A stretch of 12,362 bases of DNA from DASSKF01 sp035690725 (GTDB taxonomy: Bacteria > Actinomycetota > Actinomycetes > Actinomycetales > Dermatophilaceae): the NCBI GenBank assembly GCA_035690725.1, contig DASSKF010000161.1:1-12362 (forward strand), read 5' to 3'. A program made the translations under genes and the position numbers. Of the stretch, positions 1 to 6,113 are shown piece by piece (the first letter of the stretch is position 1; each line of letters begins with the position of its first letter). The notes beneath the pieces are model-generated. The model searched no databases and had not been told where the DNA came from. It was given only the letters and a program-made list of their open reading frames with translations.

Positions 1-90
1 GGGCTCGGGCTGGTGCCGCGGAGCCGCACCGTCGTGCTGGGCCTCCCGCTCGGACCGCGTCTCCTGCTGGTCGTGGAGGTGCGTGGTCAT
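1..90 (-). CDS. yidD: Start of a downstream gene in the yidD position (partial)
   Basis: An ATG at 90-88 on the minus strand is preceded by a purine-rich GGGAGGGG ribosome site and overlaps the rnpA stop as ATGA, so the gene is translationally coupled to rnpA. Only 30 codons lie in the window, starting MTTHLHDQQETRSE, and they are polar and low-complexity. In actinobacteria the gene after rnpA is normally yidD, a small membrane-insertion efficiency factor that works with YidC. The conserved YidD core (the Pro/Cys-rich stretch around PTCSQY) would lie beyond the left edge, so the name rests on position only. The visible residues would be a nonconserved N-terminal extension. A different small ORF cannot be excluded. 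Confidence 0.5.
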   Translation of the reverse strand, partial: MTTHLHDQQETRSEREAQHDGAAPRHQPEP

Positions 91-551
91 CGCCCCTCCC
101 CCCTGCGGTCCAGCCCCTGGTGATCCGGCCCATGATGATCCGGCCCGTGGTCATCCGGCCCATGGCGATCCAGCTTGTCCAGCGCGCCGCGCAGGCAGCG
201 GTCCAGGTCGCCGGCGAGCGCGTCCGTCGTGGCCCCGGCGGCGGCCGGGTTCGCCCGGACCACCACGTCGGCGTCGCACGGCAGCGGCTCCAGCCGGGTG
301 GCCATCAAGTGCCGCAGCACCCGCTTGGTGCGATTGCGCACGACGGCGTTGCCGACCGCCCTGGACACCACGAAACCGACGCGCGGCACGGGGCCGGCGT
401 CGGCAGGGCTGGACGCGACCGCTGCGGTCGCGGTGCTGCGGCGGTTGACGTGGACCACGAGGCGACGACTCCCCGATCGCGCGGACCCGGTGCCACGGAC
501 GGTCGAACTGAAGTCCGGCGAGCGTCGCAGCCGGTGCGCCGCTGCCAACAC
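87..551 (-). CDS. rnpA: Ribonuclease P protein component
   Basis: Protein subunit of RNase P. It binds the catalytic RNA and helps remove 5' leaders from pre-tRNAs in the cytoplasm. The 154-residue product starts at a GTG (551-549) giving MLAAAHRLRRSPDF, the usual RnpA N-terminus. The diagnostic RNR region is VGNAVVRNRTKRVLRHLM at residues 66-83, with RNRTKR at 72-77, after the GFVVSRAVGN strand. The family core is about 115-125 residues and ends here near residue 127. The remaining tail, residues 128-154, is an extra His/Gly/Pro/Asp-rich segment with pentad repeats (HGPDD, HGPDH, HGPDH). It lies 60 nt downstream of rpmH in the conserved rpmH-rnpA-yidD order and is probably cotranscribed from the rpmH promoter. 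No strong ribosome site is seen at the GTG. Family assignment is firm. Confidence 0.95.
   Translation of the reverse strand: MLAAAHRLRRSPDFSSTVRGTGSARSGSRRLVVHVNRRSTATAAVASSPADAGPVPRVGFVVSRAVGNAVVRNRTKRVLRHLMATRLEPLPCDADVVVRANPAAAGATTDALAGDLDRCLRGALDKLDRHGPDDHGPDHHGPDHQGLDRRGEGR
122..171. repeat. 15-bp tandem repeat in the 3' end of rnpA
   Basis: Three in-frame copies of a 15-bp unit (plus strand GATCCGGCCCATGAT and variants) occupy 122-136, 137-151 and 152-166, with a fragment of a fourth at 167-171. On the coding (minus) strand they encode HGPDD/HGPDH pentads in the RnpA tail. The unit length keeps the reading frame, which fits replication-slippage expansion. Confidence 0.8.
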
Positions 552-611
552 TGGTCGGCCCGCTCGTCCGGAGTTCCGGTCTGCGCCGTGCGTCGCGTGC
601 CCGAGCGGTGC

Positions 612-749
612 TCAGGCAGCGAGCTGGGAGCGGCCCTTGCGGCGGCGGTTGGCCAGGATCGCCCGACCCGCACGGGTGCGCATCCGCAGGCGGAAGCCGT
701 GGGTCTTGTGCCGGCGGCGGTTGTTCGGCTGGAAGGTGCGCTTGCTCAC
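612..749 (-). CDS. rpmH: 50S ribosomal protein L34
   Basis: Small basic protein of the large ribosomal subunit. The 45-residue product is read from a GTG at 749-747 to TGA at 614-612: MSKRTFQPNNRRRHKTHGF at the start and RAILANRRRKGRSQLAA at the end, the full-length L34 signature. The start is fixed by family length and by an AGGAG ribosome site (minus strand, plus positions 756-760) six bases upstream of the GTG. It is the first gene of the leftward rpmH-rnpA-yidD operon. A promoter about 230 bases upstream (TTGACC, 18-bp spacer, TACCGT) drives it. Gene identity is certain. Confidence 0.98.
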   Translation of the reverse strand: MSKRTFQPNNRRRHKTHGFRLRMRTRAGRAILANRRRKGRSQLAA

Positions 750-981
750 GGGGCTCTCCTAGCGGGGCGGGCCGCTCGTCACGTCGTGCGTGCGTGGCGG
801 CCCGTCGTCGTCCTTGGTCGGGCTGGCGGCACCCGGCTGGTGCCGGGCGTGCCGTCCGCCCGGTCGGGCGGTCGACCGCGCGGGTCGGCCGCCATCGGCA
901 GCCCGCGTCCCCCTCGGGCTCCGGACGAGCCGGGTCGCGGAGGATCACGGGCAGGCGAAAGCGGCCGTCACGGCCGAGTCC

Positions 982-1011
982 ACGGTACGGGAGCGCCGAG
1001 TCAAGGGTCAA
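982..1011 (-). promoter_or_regulatory. rpmH operon promoter
   Basis: On the minus strand a -35 TTGACC (plus 1011-1006) is followed by an 18-bp spacer and a -10 TACCGT (plus 987-982), matching the TTGAC/TAnnnT pattern of actinobacterial housekeeping promoters. It points at rpmH. The predicted leader is about 225 nt. A second TTGACT inside the spacer is only 11 bp from the -10 and is unlikely to be used. Confidence 0.6.
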
Positions 1012-1145
1012 ACCCGGGGGCCGGGTGAATCGCTCCCGCGACGAGAACCGATCATCGTGGAGGACCGGGAGCGAGGAGTCGAGACGACACGCCGAGGGCG
1101 GTGGTGGAGCGGGCAGATCTTGGGGCATTCTTGACCGTTGACGGC

Positions 1146-1175
1146 TTGCCGCCGGGCTCGTCGCATTGCTAGCGT
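1146..1175 (+). promoter_or_regulatory. Candidate dnaA promoter
   Basis: TTGCCG at 1146-1151, an 18-bp spacer and TAGCGT at 1170-1175 give a plausible housekeeping promoter, with transcription starting near 1182, just upstream of the two DnaA boxes. Better -35-like hexamers (TTGACC 1131-1136, TTGACG 1138-1143) lie nearby but lack a well-spaced -10. A second possible -10, TACAGT at 1240-1245, would place the DnaA boxes over its -35 region. Either arrangement fits DnaA autoregulation. Confidence 0.4.
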
Positions 1176-1212
1176 CCTCGACCTCGCCGCCTTTCTCCAC
1201 CTATGCACAGCC

Positions 1213-1233
1213 TGTGGATAAGTGTGTGGATGA
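1213..1233 (-). promoter_or_regulatory. Two DnaA boxes in the dnaA promoter region
   Basis: Positions 1213-1221 read TGTGGATAA, the reverse complement of TTATCCACA (perfect classical DnaA box). Positions 1225-1233 read TGTGGATGA, one mismatch from it. They are tandem, in the same orientation, 12 bp apart start to start, and sit 67-87 bp before the dnaA start codon. This is the usual arrangement for autorepression of dnaA. Confidence 0.8.
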
Positions 1234-1299
1234 CCGGTCTACAGTGAGGGGCTCCCGGCGGCGCCGGGGACCACGACCACGACCAGCAAGGGGCAGCAC

Positions 1300-2910
1300 G
1301 TGACGGATGGGCCGGTCGATTTCACCCAGGTCTGGCACACCACACTCGTGGAGCTGGAGGACTCGGGGATCCCGGCGCGTGACCGGGCCTACCTGCGCCT
1401 CACCCGTCTCGTCGGGGTGATCGACGGGACCGCGCTGCTCGCCGTCCCCTACGACCACACCAAGGTGATGCTCGAGGGGACCCTGCGCGAGCCGGTCCGC
1501 AGCGCCCTCACCGGCGTCGTCGGTGACGAGCTGCGCCTCGCGGTGACCGTCGACCCCGCCCTGCGTGACGACGTCGAGCAGACCGACGAGGCGGCGAACG
1601 CCGGCATCGGCGAGAACCCGGTCGACGAGGACCACGAGCCACTGTTCAGCATCGCCTCCGGCGGCGCGCTCAACCCGACCGGTACGGGCACCGAGCCACC
1701 CGGCTTCCCGGCGCCGGGCGCCGACGGGTCGCGCAACGGATCGGTCCCGGGTGGTGGCCCGCACCTGTCCGCCGTCGGGCAGAGCGACCACACGCCGGCC
1801 CGGCCGCGGATCGCCGACCGCCCGGGCGCCCTCGGGGCGCCGGCCCCCACCGGAGGACCGGGGGGCGAGGTCGAGGTGTCCTCACGGCTGAACCCGAAGT
1901 ACACCTTCGACACCTTCGTCATCGGCTCCGGCAACCGGTTCGCGCACGCGGCGGCGGTCGCGGTCGCGGAGGTGCCCGCCCGGGCATACAACCCGCTGTT
2001 CGTCTATGGCGACTCCGGACTGGGCAAGACGCACCTGCTGCACGCGATCGGCTACTACGCCCGCAGCCTCTACCCCGGGGTCAAGGTGCGCTACGTGAAC
2101 TCCGAGGAGTTCACCAACGACTTCATCAACTCGATCCGCGACGACCAGGCGTCGGCGTTCCAGCGCCGCTACCGGGACGTGGATGTGCTCCTCATCGACG
2201 ACATCCAGTTCCTGCAGGGCAAGGAACAGACGATGGAGGAGTTCTTCCACACCTTCAACACGCTGCACAACAGCGAGAAGCAGGTGGTGATCACCTCCGA
2301 CCAGGCGCCCAAGGCGCTGGAGGGCTTCGCCGAGCGGATGCGCAGCCGGTTCGAGTGGGGCCTGATCACCGACGTGCAGCCGCCGGATCTGGAGACCCGC
2401 ATCGCGATCCTGCGCAAGAAGGCGATCCAGGAGGGCATGGACGCCCCCGACGAGGTGCTCGAGCTGATCGCCTCGAAGATCTCCACCAACATCCGCGAGC
2501 TCGAGGGTGCGCTGATCCGGGTGACGGCCTACGCCTCGCTGTCCGGGCAGACGATCACCACCGAACTGGCCAGCTTCGTGCTCAAGGACATCATCCCGGC
2601 CGGGGAGAGCGGGCAGATCTCCACCCAGCTGATCCAGGCGCAGACCGCCGGCTACTTCCACATCACCGTCGACGACCTGTGCGGCACGTCCCGCTCGCGC
2701 ACGCTGGTGACGGCCCGGCAGATCGCCATGTACCTGTGTCGCGAGCTGACCGACCTGTCGCTGCCCAAGATCGGCCAGGCCTTCGGCAACCGCGACCACA
2801 CGACGGTCATGCACGCCGAGCGCAAGATCCGGCAGCTGATCGGCGAGCGGCGGCCGATCTACGACCAGATCACCGAGCTGACGGGGGTCATCCGCAAGGC
2901 CGCTCGCTGA
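1300..2910 (+). CDS. dnaA: Chromosomal replication initiator protein DnaA
   Basis: AAA+ initiator that binds DnaA boxes, unwinds oriC and recruits the helicase. 536 residues from GTG at 1300, with an AAGGGG ribosome site six bases upstream. Domain I is about residues 1-90. A Gly/Pro-rich linker (about 95-195) is long, as usual in actinobacteria. The AAA+ domain III starts at LNPKYTFDTFVIGSGN (197-212), with Walker A GDSGLGKT (237-244), Walker B LLIDD (297-301), sensor 1 VVITSD (329-334), the arginine-finger segment ERMRSRFEWG (345-354) and sensor 2 NIRELEGAL (397-405). Domain IV carries the DNA-binding signature RTLVTARQIAMYLCREL (467-483) and FGNRDHTTVMHAERKI (495-510). All key residues are intact. 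The gene is transcribed towards oriC, and two DnaA boxes in its upstream region suggest autoregulation. Confidence 0.99.
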   Translation: MTDGPVDFTQVWHTTLVELEDSGIPARDRAYLRLTRLVGVIDGTALLAVPYDHTKVMLEGTLREPVRSALTGVVGDELRLAVTVDPALRDDVEQTDEAANAGIGENPVDEDHEPLFSIASGGALNPTGTGTEPPGFPAPGADGSRNGSVPGGGPHLSAVGQSDHTPARPRIADRPGALGAPAPTGGPGGEVEVSSRLNPKYTFDTFVIGSGNRFAHAAAVAVAEVPARAYNPLFVYGDSGLGKTHLLHAIGYYARSLYPGVKVRYVNSEEFTNDFINSIRDDQASAFQRRYRDVDVLLIDDIQFLQGKEQTMEEFFHTFNTLHNSEKQVVITSDQAPKALEGFAERMRSRFEWGLITDVQPPDLETRIAILRKKAIQEGMDAPDEVLELIASKISTNIRELEGALIRVTAYASLSGQTITTELASFVLKDIIPAGESGQISTQLIQAQTAGYFHITVDDLCGTSRSRTLVTARQIAMYLCRELTDLSLPKIGQAFGNRDHTTVMHAERKIRQLIGERRPIYDQITELTGVIRKAAR

Positions 2911-2911
2911 G

Positions 2912-2938
2912 CGGGGCGGCCCCAGCACTACCGCCCCG
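2912..2938 (+). terminator. Hairpin just after dnaA
   Basis: A perfect 8-bp stem (CGGGGCGG at 2912-2919 with CCGCCCCG at 2931-2938) and an 11-nt loop start two bases after the dnaA stop. There is no T-run, as is common for actinobacterial terminators. It would limit dnaA transcription entering oriC. Confidence 0.5.
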
Positions 2939-2976
2939 GGACTCCCGACACGTCCCGAGCCCCGGCGTCCACACCT

Positions 2977-2998
2977 CTGTCCACAGGAGTTGTCCACA
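2977..2998 (+). promoter_or_regulatory. DnaA box pair at the left of oriC
   Basis: CTGTCCACA (2977-2985, one mismatch) and TTGTCCACA (2990-2998, perfect), same orientation, 13 bp apart. The second forms an inverted repeat with GTGGAC at 3003-3008 and borders the AT-richest patch of the origin. Confidence 0.85.
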
Positions 2999-3066
2999 AG
3001 AAGTGGACGAACTTTTTCGTGCCCGCGCGACACCGGACCGTGCTGCCAGCTCCGGCCGTCACCCGG

Positions 3067-3096
3067 TTGTCCACAATCTCCACAGCCTGTGGACAA
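3067..3096. promoter_or_regulatory. Inverted pair of perfect DnaA boxes
   Basis: TTGTCCACA at 3067-3075 (+) and TGTGGACAA at 3088-3096 (-) are both perfect and face each other. A weaker box, ATCTCCACA, lies between them at 3076-3084. This is the tightest group in the origin. Confidence 0.9.
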
Positions 3097-3135
3097 CCTG
3101 TGTGTACCGCACGGATGATCGATCGTCCCCGCAGC

Positions 3136-3144
3136 TGTGGACAC
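3136..3144 (-). promoter_or_regulatory. DnaA box, one mismatch
   Basis: TGTGGACAC on the plus strand, i.e. GTGTCCACA on the minus strand. A weaker 7/9 match follows at 3148-3156 in the same orientation. Confidence 0.7.
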
Positions 3145-3226
3145 CGTTGTGGACCGCTGGGGACGCGGGGCGCTCGACGGGGGACAACGTGCGGACGCGA
3201 CGGCCGACGATGTGGACGGCCCGCGA

Positions 3227-3255
3227 TTGTCCACAGGTCGCCCGAGTTGTCCCCA
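3227..3255 (+). promoter_or_regulatory. DnaA box pair in mid-oriC
   Basis: TTGTCCACA (3227-3235, perfect) and TTGTCCCCA (3247-3255, one mismatch), same orientation, 20 bp apart, about two helical turns. Confidence 0.85.
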
Positions 3256-3313
3256 GCCCCGGTCCACCTGACCTCCACACCGCTCGAGCCGCCCTGACCT
3301 GCGGGAAAGGACG

Positions 3314-3322
3314 TTGTCCACA
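3314..3322 (+). promoter_or_regulatory. Perfect DnaA box
   Basis: TTGTCCACA, followed nine bases later by a weak GATCCACAG half-match. It lies near the right end of the box cluster. Confidence 0.85.
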
Positions 3323-3383
3323 GGATCCACAGGTGCGATGACGACTCCCAGACCAAGAGACCAGATGGACCACCCCCGACCAC

Positions 3384-3392
3384 TGGGGACAA
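3384..3392 (-). promoter_or_regulatory. Rightmost DnaA box, one mismatch
   Basis: TGGGGACAA on the plus strand, i.e. TTGTCCCCA on the minus strand. No convincing box is seen between here and dnaN. Confidence 0.65.
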
Positions 3393-3496
3393 CCGACCCG
3401 ACCTTGGGACCGGACACGCGTTCGAAGAGTCCACTTGGGCTTTTCGACCGAGATCCCTCGCGCAACGAGTGTCCGGTCGGCAGAGAGGCGCGCGCC

Positions 3497-3538
3497 TGGC
3501 GGAGCTGGCCCAAGCTGGCGGAGCTGGCCCGAGCTGGC
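3497..3538. repeat. 19-bp tandem repeat upstream of dnaN
   Basis: Two adjacent 19-bp units, 3497-3515 and 3516-3534, differ at one base (TGGCGGAGCTGGCCCAAGC / ...GAGC), with a short start of a third. Within them AGCTGGC occurs four times, at 3503, 3513, 3522 and 3532, i.e. every 9-10 bp. It is outside the DnaA-box cluster and 200 bp before dnaN. Confidence 0.75.
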
Positions 3539-3735
3539 CGGGCCGCGCCAGTGAGAGAGGCGGGGCTGTGGAGGGCAGGTTCCCCTCGGTCGGTGCGGGG
3601 CATTAAGGTCGGACTCCACTGTCTGTCCAGCACCTCTGCACGTCCAGGGCCCTCCGGACCCGTGCCCCGAGCACGCCACCGGCTCGCCGACGTGACCGGG
3701 CCTGCTGGTGATGTCTGCTCGAAGGGCGGGAACCG

Positions 3736-4869
3736 GTGAAGTTCAGGGTCGAACGCGAAGTCTTGGCCGAGGCGGTCACGTGGGCGGTGCGTGGGCTGTC
3801 CACGCGCCCACCGGTCCCGGTGCTCGCCGGCGTGCTGCTCGAGGCCGACGAGTCGGGCACGCTGACCCTGTCGGCGTTCGACTACGAGGTCTCGGCGCGG
3901 GTGACCGTGGCGGCCGACGTCAGTGAGTCCGGCACGGTCCTCGTGCTGGGCCGCCTGCTGGCCGACATCTCGCGCAACCTGCCGGCCCAGCCGGTCGACG
4001 TCGCCACCGACGGCAACAAGGTGCAGGTCACGTGCGGCTCCAGCCGGTTCAGCCTGCTGCAGATGCCGTCCGAGGAGTACCCGACCCTGCCGGAGTCACC
4101 CGAGGCGAGCGGCACCATCGCCGGCGACGCGTTCACCGCGGCGGTCGCCCAGGTGAGCGTGGCCGCCGACCGCGGCGACACCCTGCCGATCCTCACCGGC
4201 GTGCGCGTCGAGATCGAGGGGGACAAGGTCACCCTGCTCGCCACGGACCGCTACCGGCTGGCGATGCGCGAGCTCACCTGGAACCCGGCGACCTCCGACG
4301 CCAGCCATGTCGCGCTGGTGCCCGCCCGCACCCTGTCCGAGACGGCCAAGGCGCTCGGTGCCTCCGGGACCGTGGAGGTCGCGCTGTCCAGCGGCGGCCA
4401 GGGCGACGGACTCATCGGCTTCGAGGCCGGGCAGCGCCGGACGACCACGCGGCTGCTCGACGGGGAGTACCCGAAGGTCACCTCGATCTTCCCGAGCTCG
4501 GTCGACACCACCGCGATCGTGCAGACCTCGGCCATCGTCGAGGCGGTCAAGCGCGTCGCGCTCGTGGCCGAGCGCAACACCCCGGTGCGGCTGCGCTTCA
4601 GCGAGGGCCAGCTCGCGATCGAGGCGGGCACCGGCGACGACGCCCAGGCCAGCGAGGCCATCTCCTGCGCCCTGACCGGCCCCGAGCTCGAGATCGCGTT
4701 CAACCCGCAGTTCCTGCTCGACGGGCTGGGAGCCCTCGGCACGGCATACAGCCGCTTCGCCTTCACCCAGCCGAGCCGCCCGGCGGTGCTCTCCGGGCAG
4801 CCCGAGGAGGACGGGGACTCCGACGAGTCCTACCGCTACGTGCTGATGCCGGTGCGGTTCGCCAGCTGA
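3736..4869 (+). CDS. dnaN: DNA polymerase III beta subunit (sliding clamp)
   Basis: Ring-shaped processivity clamp that tethers DNA polymerase III and many repair proteins to DNA. 377 residues from GTG at 3736, the standard length, starting MKFRVEREVLAEAVTWAVRG. Three repeated clamp domains are present at about 1-125, 128-250 and 255-377. Landmarks are FDYEVSARV (48-56), ATDRYRLAMRE (169-179), LIGFE (226-230), VKRVALVAERNTPVRLRFSEGQL (271-293, read as two halves) and the C-terminal MPVR (371-374), which with the 169-179 region forms the partner-binding pocket. A purine-rich stretch (GAAGGGCGGG, 3721-3730) serves as ribosome site. It follows oriC directly; its promoter is not clear (a TAAGGT -10-like hexamer at 3604-3609 lacks a good -35). 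Confidence 0.99.
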   Translation: MKFRVEREVLAEAVTWAVRGLSTRPPVPVLAGVLLEADESGTLTLSAFDYEVSARVTVAADVSESGTVLVLGRLLADISRNLPAQPVDVATDGNKVQVTCGSSRFSLLQMPSEEYPTLPESPEASGTIAGDAFTAAVAQVSVAADRGDTLPILTGVRVEIEGDKVTLLATDRYRLAMRELTWNPATSDASHVALVPARTLSETAKALGASGTVEVALSSGGQGDGLIGFEAGQRRTTTRLLDGEYPKVTSIFPSSVDTTAIVQTSAIVEAVKRVALVAERNTPVRLRFSEGQLAIEAGTGDDAQASEAISCALTGPELEIAFNPQFLLDGLGALGTAYSRFAFTQPSRPAVLSGQPEEDGDSDESYRYVLMPVRFAS

Positions 4870-4896
4870 GCCGGCCCGCGTGACATCGCGCGACAT

Positions 4897-4913
4897 CGCC
4901 GGGCCCCCCGGCG
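4897..4913 (+). terminator. Hairpin after dnaN
   Basis: CGCCGGG (4897-4903), a three-C loop and CCCGGCG (4907-4913) form a perfect 7-bp stem 27 nt after the dnaN stop, with no T-run. It also lies just upstream of a possible gnd -10 element, so it could be regulatory instead. Confidence 0.4.
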
Positions 4914-4918
4914 GGTCG

Positions 4919-4949
4919 TACCGTGACCCTGACAGCTGACCCTGACAGC
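4919..4949 (+). promoter_or_regulatory. Candidate gnd promoter -10 and tandem repeat
   Basis: TACCGT at 4919-4924 fits the TAnnnT -10 pattern (same hexamer as the rpmH promoter) but no good -35 is visible. The 13-bp sequence TGACCCTGACAGC is present twice in perfect tandem at 4924-4936 and 4937-4949, immediately downstream, where transcription would start. Confidence 0.35.
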
Positions 4950-4969
4950 CGGAGACGAAGGAGCGTGCC

Positions 4970-6103
4970 ATGCAGCTGGGACTGATCGGCTTGGGGAAGA
5001 TGGGCGGCAACATGCGCGAGCGCCTGCGCGACGCCGGGCACGAGGTGGTCGGCTACGACCGCAACCCCGAGGTCAGCGACGCGGACTCGCTCGAGGGCGT
5101 GGTCAAGCAGCTGGAGGCCCCCCGCACGGTGTGGGTGATGGTGCCGGCCGGGGACGCCACCCGGCAGACGGTCGAGCAGCTCGGCGACCTCCTCGACGAG
5201 GGCGACCTGGTCATCGACGGCGGCAACAGCAAGTTCACCGACGACTTCGAGCACGCGCGGATCCTCGGCGAGAAGGGCATCGGCTACGTCGACTGCGGCG
5301 TCTCCGGCGGGGTCTGGGGGCTGGAGAACGGCTACGGCCTGATGTGCGGCGGCGACGAGGAGCACGTGCAGCGTGCGATGCCGATCTTCGACGCCCTGCG
5401 ACCGGAGGGGCCGCGCGAGGAGGGCTGGTGCCACGCGGGCGACGTGGGTGCCGGCCACTACGCGAAGATGGTGCACAACGGCATCGAGTACGGCCTGATG
5501 GCGGCCTACGCCGAGGGCTTCGAGCTGCTCGAGGCCAAGGACATCGTCACGGACGTGCAGGGCTGCTTCAAGGCGTGGACCCGCGGCACGGTCGTGCGCT
5601 CCTGGCTGCTCGACCTGCTGGTCAAGGCACTGGAGGAGACTCCGGACCTCGAGGGCGTGAGCGAGTACACCACCGACTCCGGTGAGGGCCGCTGGACCGT
5701 CGAGGAGGCCATCAACAACGCGGTGCCGATGCCGGTGATCTCGGCGGCGCTGTTCGCCCGGTTCGCCTCCCGGCAGGAGAACTCCCCCGCCATGCAGGCG
5801 GTCGCCGCGCTGCGCGGGCAGTTCGGCGGCCACGCCGTGCAGATGCTCGAGGACGTCGTCGGCGGCACCCACGAGGGCGCCGAGCCCAAGCGCGACGGCA
5901 AGGCCAAGCCCGGTGCCGCCGGCGAGGCCTCCGACGCCGGCGAGCAGGACGCCACCGGCAAGAGCCGGGAGCAGCAGGCGGCCGAGGCGACCTCGGCCGG
6001 CCCGTCCTCCGGCTCCGGCACCGCGACCGCCGGCGGCTCGAAGGCGAGCCCCAACCCGGGTGAGGCGGGCCCGTCCTCGGGCACCGGCTCGACCACCGGC
6101 TGA
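4970..6103 (+). CDS. gnd: 6-phosphogluconate dehydrogenase, short type
   Basis: Oxidative pentose-phosphate enzyme converting 6-phosphogluconate to ribulose 5-phosphate, CO2 and reduced cofactor. ATG at 4970 has an AAGGAG site six bases upstream. The Rossmann motif is GLGKMG (7-12). Substrate and catalytic motifs are DGGNSKF (83-89), CGVSGGVWGLENGY (109-122) and GAGHYAKMVHNGIEYG (160-175), with the catalytic Lys166 and Glu173 expected from family alignment. The fold ends near residue 298 (FGGHAV at 285-290), the normal size for the short class of about 300 residues. Residues 300-377 are an extra Gly/Ser/Ala/Lys/Glu-rich tail with no recognisable domain. Asp30 at the end of the second beta strand hints at NAD rather than NADP use (inference). 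A gnd gene between dnaN and recF is typical of Streptomyces and relatives. Confidence 0.95.
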   Translation: MQLGLIGLGKMGGNMRERLRDAGHEVVGYDRNPEVSDADSLEGVVKQLEAPRTVWVMVPAGDATRQTVEQLGDLLDEGDLVIDGGNSKFTDDFEHARILGEKGIGYVDCGVSGGVWGLENGYGLMCGGDEEHVQRAMPIFDALRPEGPREEGWCHAGDVGAGHYAKMVHNGIEYGLMAAYAEGFELLEAKDIVTDVQGCFKAWTRGTVVRSWLLDLLVKALEETPDLEGVSEYTTDSGEGRWTVEEAINNAVPMPVISAALFARFASRQENSPAMQAVAALRGQFGGHAVQMLEDVVGGTHEGAEPKRDGKAKPGAAGEASDAGEQDATGKSREQQAAEATSAGPSSGSGTATAGGSKASPNPGEAGPSSGTGSTTG

Positions 6104-6113
6104 CCGGAGCCCG

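Larger units (their letters stand above)
750..1299. other. Divergent rpmH/dnaA intergenic control region
   Basis: 550 bp with no supportable gene. It contains the leftward rpmH promoter (982-1011), one or two candidate rightward dnaA promoters (1146-1175 and around 1240-1245), two adjacent DnaA boxes (1213-1233) and the ribosome sites of both flanking genes. The interval 761-975 would be an rpmH leader of about 225 nt in which I see no recognisable riboswitch or ribosomal-protein binding site. Frames open through this region are low-complexity Arg/Pro/Gly strings typical of antisense reading in GC-rich DNA. Confidence 0.8.
2911..3735. other. oriC: Chromosomal replication origin (oriC)
   Basis: The 825-bp dnaA-dnaN gap has no supportable gene and carries a dense DnaA-box cluster from about 2965 to 3392. 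Five boxes match the actinobacterial consensus TTGTCCACA perfectly: 2990-2998(+), 3067-3075(+), 3088-3096(-), 3227-3235(+) and 3314-3322(+). Four more have one mismatch: 2977-2985(+), 3136-3144(-), 3247-3255(+) and 3384-3392(-). Weaker 7/9 matches include 2965-2973, 3002-3010, 3076-3084, 3148-3156 and 3211-3219. The locally AT-richest patch is 2998-3020 (T-run at 3013-3017), a candidate unwinding site beside a perfect box. The remainder, 3393-3735, holds a 19-bp repeat and presumably the dnaN promoter. Location between dnaA and dnaN is the standard position of oriC. Confidence 0.95.

Noticed and set aside
1882..3633. Long minus-strand frame of 583 codons across dnaA and oriC
   Set aside because: It is antisense to dnaA and the DnaA boxes, shows low-complexity composition with no domain, and arises from codon-position GC bias. 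The same applies to the long antisense frames at 5712-7595, 8141-10420 and 10515-12053.
3314..3739. 141-codon frame in oriC
   Set aside because: It starts inside a DnaA box, spans the origin repeats and has no ribosome site or coding-like composition.
5913..6113. 67-codon upstream extension of recF
   Set aside because: The extra residues are Arg/Pro noise read out of phase with the gnd tail. The GTG at 6114 gives the family-typical N-terminus and has a ribosome site.
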